Shown: positions 58,466 through 64,000 of the stretch, piece after piece
Layout: every line of letters starts with the position of its first letter
How positions within the stretch are numbered: position 1 is the first letter of the stretch
From: Larix kaempferi
Taxonomy: Eukaryota; Streptophyta; Pinopsida; Pinales; Pinaceae
Direction: 5' to 3'
DNA: 64,000 nt
NCBI GenBank assembly: GCA_027924585.1
Contig: BSBM01001383.1
Coordinates: 2,938,001 to 3,002,000 of the forward strand
Notes under the pieces: generated by a model
What the model saw: the letters and a program-made list of their open reading frames with translations, nothing else
Databases searched by the model: none
What the model was told of the DNA's origin: nothing
Made by a program: the position numbers and the translations under genes

Positions 58466-59350
58466 TGTTGGCACGGGGTCAAGGTGCATAAGTTTTGGTA
58501 CATTCAACGACGAAAGGGACAACGACAAGGGTAAAGGACCCGTCGCGGAGCGGATAAAGTGGATAGCGCGGAGTAATTGTTTATTTAGTTAATTAATTAA
58601 TGTGTCACTCTGCGAAGTGGACCAAGTGATCCTATAAATCGGAGTAGAATTGTAAGCCTAAGGGCATCTTGATTGGCATCTTGATCATTATATTTTGTAC
58701 CATCCTTTGTCGGGATATTTGGGATAGCATATTTTTGTATGGATTTGAATCTATCTTTGATATTGTATCTGATCTGATCTGAGCTTCAACATATTTTCCC
58801 TTTTTCGTGATGTTGATCTGTGGATCTAATTTTGTATTGGTTCTACTGATGCATATCTGCGATGTTGCGATGTAAGACAGACGGATGAATAATGAGAATG
58901 AATGTTTTTTCTATGCCTATGTCTCTTTTATCTGTTGTCGTGTGATTGATTATGTGTTATAACAGTATAAATGAATACATGATTTCACAGTATGATTAAG
59001 TGAGGTTTATGAATGAAGTTGTAATGTTGCGGTAATATTATCTCGGATTGGTTAGATATGCTTCTATAATATGTTATTGCGTAGACCTAATGAGTATGTT
59101 TTGATGCGAATGATATTCATGTCGATCTTCAGGTTACATTGTGAATGAATACGAATTATGCATGTTCTCTTATATCTACAGAAACGTGGCTCCTACAACC
59201 TACCTTAGATATCTCGGGTTAGACTTCACTCTCTGCGCGGGTGTTATTGGAAAGGATAAACCCTTTCCAGGCCGATGTCGATGGGAGATTGTGTTGAGTT
59301 TTGTTGACACTTGTGCAGAATGAACCCCCGTCGACATATCTGTGTCAACA
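58466..59350 (+). repeat. 5' LTR of element J (885 bp)
   Basis: It begins TGTTGGCACGGGG inside the element C LTR and ends GTGTCAACA. The next bases, TGGTTCTGTTGCTAGGAC, resemble TGGCGCCGTTGCCGGGGA, the Asp-tRNA site, with several changes. Confidence 0.8.
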
Positions 59351-59370
59351 AATGGTTCTGTTGCTAGGAC

Positions 59371-60083
59371 ACTAGTGCGAAAGAGAGAGGACATGCTGCG
59401 GCATCCGACAAAGCTGGAGATCACAAAATGGTTCCATAAGAATACGCGAGAATTTGCTGAGGAATAAAATTGGAACCCTGGATGGTAAAAAACCGAGTGG
59501 CTACATAAGTACATCTACTTTGATATCCACGAAGTATTTTTCTGTGAGTTTCCTATACTACTATATGAATGGTTGGCGCAACTAACTTTTCAGAAGAAGA
59601 ATTTCCAAGGAGGTGAGCCTGAACACTAGACCCCATAACTGATCCAATAGTTGAGACCGTTTAACAACAAAGCTTCGAGGGGTGTCAATGTTTGTGTAGA
59701 TAGAATTTTGGAAGGATACATTACTAAGTTTGCTATCGACACAGTTAAGTCATACAACGACGCAAAAAGGAATTCAAGGGTCCCAGAGGAAGACATCTAT
59801 TGTTTCGACAATTGTGGATCAAGATGCTCATTTGTGAAAAGGGAATATTAAAGATGAACTTCGACGAGTAAAGCTCGGGTGTGCAGAGGTTGTGGGTACT
59901 GCATAGCTGTGGTTCTGATAGAATGATGCAGGGTAGATGGATATGATCTATGATGAAATTGTAAGGCAAGCTGTGGAATATTGTGGTCGCCTGAGAAGTG
60001 GGGTGAGGTTTCGATCGGAGAAGAAGAGGAGGACTGAGATAGAGAGAGATATTCCTAGTGCGACTGGAACAGAGAAATGAAAA
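59371..60083 (+). other. Element J leader
   Basis: About 700 bases between primer site and gag. A 66-codon frame at 59651 and other short frames are interrupted and not recognised. Confidence 0.5.
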
Positions 60084-61670
60084 ATGGTACCACAAGGGAC
60101 TAAGCGACCGTACTATGATGAAGAGGATGACCAAGATACCCCTGCAACCAAGGAAGGACAGACCCAAAGCTACAACGTACCCACAACCCCGTGCACTGCA
60201 CCAAAATTTGGAGTAAGAAACAAAAGCTCTTCACACGGTTGTCCTGCATGTCAAAACAGTGGTAAGAGTAGTAGATCTACAAAAACTAGTAGAAAACCAA
60301 GGATGGTGGGTGACAATGTAAAGATGCCTTGTTTTCAGGGTAATGGGACCGATGATCCTGAATAATATTGGTTCTTATGCAAAGCGGTGTGGACAGTGAA
60401 ACAAGTCCAGTATGATGACATTAAGAAAGGACAATTGGAGATGACCTTTAGAGGCTGTGCACTGGATTGGTATATGAATTTTATACAAGTACCTACAAGG
60501 AGTCCGCAGAAAACCATGGTGGAAATAAGGGCTGGATTGATTGATGAATTTAAGAAACCGAAATTGGAACCACAATATATCACAAAGTTGAAGGAAATAA
60601 AACAATTTCCTAATGAGTTGGTGTGGGAGTTTGATCAGAGGTTCAAAAATATGATGGCCAAAGTTAGATTTGGAATGAGAGACATACATCATAAAGAATG
60701 GTTTATTACAGGATTGATACCGCACATTCGGATGCCGCTGATGCAGCAGAAGATCCTATCACAAGCCGAGGCATTGGAAATTGCAATGAAGCTTGAAGCT
60801 TCGTTGATCGACGCAACAAGGGTTGGTATGAGCCAGATCCATTCGCATCTAGCAAATTTGACTATCCAGCTGCAGGAGATTAAGAAAGAAAAGGAAGTTC
60901 ACGAGGAAGTATGGTGCAGTCGACGCAAGTATGAAGGACATCACAAAGATCAATATCCTGAATTCCGCGAATATTTACAGTCTGGTGCACCAAATCCGCT
61001 CAGTCAAGGAGGAATGCCCCGATGTCGAATTTTTCCAACAAGAGGACATTGCTCAGAAGAATGTGTGTACTTGCAGAAGGTTGTGTTGAAGATGGCTAAT
61101 ATTTTATGTAACTTCTGTCGGTCAGTTGGTCATGAGGAGAAGTATTGTAGAGCATATAATTTGCTCCAAGAAATAACTGCAGATACTTATTTCATGAAGG
61201 GAGACGAGCAACCTCCCGTACAACAACAGCCGCAGTATAATGAACCACAACCGCAGTATAGTCAACTGCAGCCACAGTATAATCAAATACCACCACCATA
61301 TAATTGACCGAAGTACAATTAGCCGTAACCACAATATAACCAACCATAGTATAATCTTCCATAATATAATAAGTCGCGAGGTGGATTTAGAGGAGGATTT
61401 CGCGGTGGAGGATTTGGTCACGGAGGAACCTTTGGTCGAGGTCGAGAACTAGTTACATGCTATAATTGTGGCCATGTTGGACATTATCAGATAGATTTCC
61501 CTAATCCAACCCCGTAGTGTACCTATTGCAGTGCAATGAATCACAATGTCGAAGATTGTCCTCAATTAATCGCAAAGTGGCAGACCAATAATGCACCACA
61601 ATCGCAACCAAATCAGAACCTAAATCAGAATCGGAACCCTAATCCAAATGTACATAAGATCTCAGCTAAG
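60084..61670 (+). pseudogene. Element J gag with zinc knuckles
   Basis: One frame runs from MVPQGTKRPYYDEEDD through the gag core (KMPCFQGNGTDDPE, stop, WFLCKAVWTVKQV, FRGCALDWYMNFI, IDEFKKPKLEPQYITKLKEI, NELVWEFDQRFKNM). Then come a first CCHC knuckle (CNFCRSVGHEEKYC), a Pro/Gln/Tyr-rich repeat (PQYNEPQPQYSQ) and a Gly/Arg-rich box. Two further knuckles follow: CYNCGHVGHYQIDF, whose last Cys reads Phe, and CTYCSAMNHNVEDC. The stop at 60363 and five stops at 61308-61370 stay in frame and lie where Gln mostly would be expected. There is no frameshift up to about 61670. Confidence 0.85.
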
Positions 61671-62089
61671 ATAAGAAGTTGACCCGTGAATGTCGCACTG
61701 GTAACCAGAGGAGGACTTGTGACAGGATAAGATAGGCCACTACCAAATGTCCGACCTACAACCCGTAAGCATGTTCGATTTGATGCGGAAGCAGAAAAGG
61801 AAACCATTTTGGAAGCACAAGATGTGATGAGAAAGAATAATACTAAGTTTCCACCTATAGTCCACAAGGAACCTGTCTTTGAGATGCTGCGGATTTTTTA
61901 TACGACAAATTCGTAGAGGTCGCCGGGGAAGGTCAGTACTCTGAGGAATTTTTTTGAGATTTGTTTGACATTAGAGAAGGATCAAGACACACTAGCATAG
62001 ATAGCTAGTTTATTGTATCGACGAGAAAACAAGTGACAATATCAGATAGTAAACCGGTTGCACAGAAAGAAAACGGGAAAAGAAATGAG

Positions 62090-62380
62090 GATGAATGCTC
62101 AGATTAGCGCATATGATGTAGATTCTATCATCTTGTATCTAGGATTGGATGTAAACATCCTAACTAAGACAAACTAGGAAATGATGGGGAAACCATAGTT
62201 GGTATGGTCCCCTATACAACTTCGATTGGCAAATCAGAGCAAGGTTACACCAATCGGTCGATTGCATCATTTGCCAGTTGAAGTAGAGGGACTGAAGACA
62301 TACACAAATATCGATGTTGTAGAAATAGTCGACAATACAATCCTATATCCTATGTTACTGGGATTATACTAGGCAATAGA
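62090..62380 (+). pseudogene. Element J aspartic protease relic
   Basis: The segment reads VDSIILYLGLDVNILTK, then EMMGKP, VWSPIQLRLANQSKV, IGRLHHLPVEVEGLKTY, VVEIVDNTILYPMLLGL. This is the retropepsin-like domain of plant Ty3/gypsy elements, in which the catalytic motif is usually DLGSDVN. Here the catalytic Asp reads Tyr and the Ser reads Leu (YLGLDVN). Three stops also interrupt it. Confidence 0.75.
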
Positions 62381-62408
62381 AAATTAGGTTGTTATCAAAT
62401 TCAAGAAA

Positions 62409-63066
62409 ATGACGATGTCTTTTGAGAACCGCGACATGAGGGTCATTGCCTCGCTTGATCCACTCAAAGGGAAAAGATACGTCGAACCAATGAGAGATGA
62501 GTTCACAGAAGGATGGGACAATGTATACAATGTTTCAGACGACTACATCAATCCCACCACTGATGGAGAATTGGGGTGGCAAAGTATCCATTCAGCGTTG
62601 TCTGACTCCGATGAGGCACTAGAAAATTGGCAGAATTGGTTGCATGAGGTATCATTTAGAAAGTGTGCACGAATCACTCATTTGTTGATATGGGTAGCGA
62701 AAGAGGTATGTGATCTACTGACATACAAAGGATTACCCAATTTGGAAATATTCATCCACAAGTTTGAAGACAAGGTATCCGAACCATAGTGATTGTTGGC
62801 ACTAGAAGAAGCAATGAAGGCTACTCTGACAAGATGGTGGGTTGTGCACAAGGCATCGATAACGAGTTGGAAACTATGTCGACAACTGATGGATGTCATA
62901 TTTGGGGAGAATGAATGCTAAATAGGGAAGAAATACAATGGAAGGGGTGATCCAAGGGATCATCTGGGAGAGTGTCAAATCGCATGGAGAATGAGGAAGA
63001 AGCAGTAATGGGTTCATGCCTTCATCCATATGCTATATGAAGTACCGCGAAGCTGGTACATCGCAG
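62409..63066 (+). pseudogene. Second gag-like module of element J, downstream of protease
   Basis: A frame from MTMSFENRDMRVIASLDPLK through YVEPM, DDYINPTTDGELGWQSIHSA, ENWQNWLHEVSFRKCARIT and LEIFIHKFEDKVSEP continues, after a stop at 62787-62789, into ATLTRWWVVHK and GDPRDHLGECQIAWRMRKK. After another stop it reads WVHAFIHMLYEVPRSWYIAV. The last part resembles the retrotransposon gag domain (RWW, DHL, W.HxFIHxL, P..WY). Finding this after the protease, where RT is expected, is unusual. The module is cut by LTR K at 63067. Confidence 0.6.
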
Positions 63067-64000
63067 TGTAATACCCCAATTTTAACCCTTATGAAATATT
63101 GGCTTTTAATGTAAATATTGTATACATGTGATGTATGTTTCCCTAGCATGGAGCTCAAGGGCAAGGCCCTGCTAGTGTATGTTTGGATTTTATTTAAAAT
63201 GGACAAGTATTTGATATATTATCACCCATGAGCTATTAAGCCATGGAATATTGTAAATGATGTAAATATTTGATATTGCAATAAAATACCAAACCTGGCT
63301 ATGGAAGCAACGAATGAGAAGAGACCATGTGTATCCACTAGGGAGTGGTGAGGGGGTTGTGGGAATTAACCATATGCTTCCAAATGTCATATTGTGAAAC
63401 CATTTGACTTTCTTTGCTGGCATTTAATTCTGTTGTAAGGAAGTTGTTGAACAATTCAGTCCATGGCTTCAATGGAGCATGGGAAACCCATAAATTCGTA
63501 TGGCAGGTATGGGCTCTGTTTTTCTTGTACCACAAGTCACTCTACCTCATGGGAATTGCTTCTTCCTCATTCCCATTCCATTGTTGAACATCCGAGCATC
63601 ATGTTTCATAGATTACACATGTCCAGCAGTGAGAAAAACCAGAAATTGCAACTTTGCAAGAACCCACATTTTGAAGAGCCATAAACGCCCATAATTTGGT
63701 ATTGGCAGTAAAATGCAATGGGGGATCCATAGATATGAACCTTGGGGTGAATTGGAGAGCATTAGATACCTTGAAATCCATTGGAAAACCTAGTTTTCAT
63801 AGCCCAGAAACTCAGTGACGGGATTGAGTTATTTGATGACATAATTGTGAGAAATCCAAGTGTGAATGATTGAACAGAGGTTGGGTTTGCTTGATAAACC
63901 CAGTGAATGCTGGAATCTCAAGGAATTAGTAGCTGGACCTTTCTATGCCCACCCTGAATAGCACTGGAGGGAAGGGACGCCTGAGGGACTGTGTAGCAGA
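63067..64000 (+). repeat. LTR K: chromovirus-family LTR, continues beyond the window
   Basis: From TGTAATACCCCAATTTT onward it aligns with the reverse complement of the LTRs at 33082-34716 and 40530-42170. It is in the opposite orientation to that element and visibly more diverged. Either a solo LTR or the 5' LTR of another complete copy starts here, inserted in element J after GGTACATCGCAG. Confidence 0.9.

Larger units (their letters stand above)
58466..63066 (+). mobile_element. Element J: Ty3/gypsy retrotransposon, 5' part, decayed
   Basis: It starts with an 885-bp LTR bounded by TGTTG and CAACA, then a degenerate Asp-tRNA primer site (59353-59370), gag with three zinc knuckles, a protease relic and a further gag-like module. 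It is interrupted at 63067 by a chromovirus LTR; RT, RNase H, integrase and the 3' LTR are not in the window. Stops are numerous. Confidence 0.8.

Overview
The window looks like intergenic DNA from a seed plant with a very large, repeat-packed nuclear genome. A conifer or other gymnosperm is the best guess. That guess rests on AT-rich sequence, deeply nested LTR retrotransposons, plant-type primer-binding sites (initiator-Met and Asp tRNA) and fragments of plant-specific genes. I see no intact host gene. Almost every kilobase belongs to a transposable element or a relic of one.

Layout, left to right. (1) 1-4893: right-hand part of element A, a non-autonomous LTR element with ~2 kb LTRs and one intact 667-aa ORF of unknown function. 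It is inserted in the integrase of copia element E (minus, 4894-7438). (2) 8241-14345: two copia remnants, G (minus) and F (plus), head to head, each ending in its own 3' LTR. (3) 16384-20170: a gag relic, then copia H (plus), whose gag is broken by copia I (minus). (4) 20197-58465: element C, a relative of A. Its 5' LTR is split into four pieces by an 11.6-kb CACTA transposon (20444-32028), a 9.1-kb Ty3/gypsy chromovirus (minus, 33082-42170) and a 9.7-kb non-autonomous LTR element D (minus, 42453-52109). Each insertion has a recognisable target-site duplication. (5) 58466-63066: Ty3/gypsy element J (Asp-tRNA primed), inserted in the 3' LTR of C and itself interrupted at 63067 by a chromovirus LTR (K) that runs off the window.

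Two elements carry host gene pieces. The CACTA element has no visible transposase but holds exon fragments resembling ATG16, the plastid monothiol glutaredoxin GRXS16, an IQ-motif protein and an ALE2-like receptor kinase, several with splice signals, plus a tRNA-like sequence and a perfect 50-bp hairpin. Element D, whose LTRs differ at only two positions that I can see, carries a BiP (ER HSP70) 5' fragment and a receptor-like cytoplasmic kinase fragment in sense orientation, plus a ~30-copy 15-bp minisatellite. All host-derived pieces are broken by stops, frameshifts or lost active-site residues.

Inferred insertion order: H, then I, then C, then {CACTA, chromovirus, D, J}, then K inside J; separately E, then A. 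Premature stops in the retroelements often sit where glutamine or tryptophan codons are expected, which suggests decay by C-to-T change. All identifications come from reading translations by eye; no database search was run.
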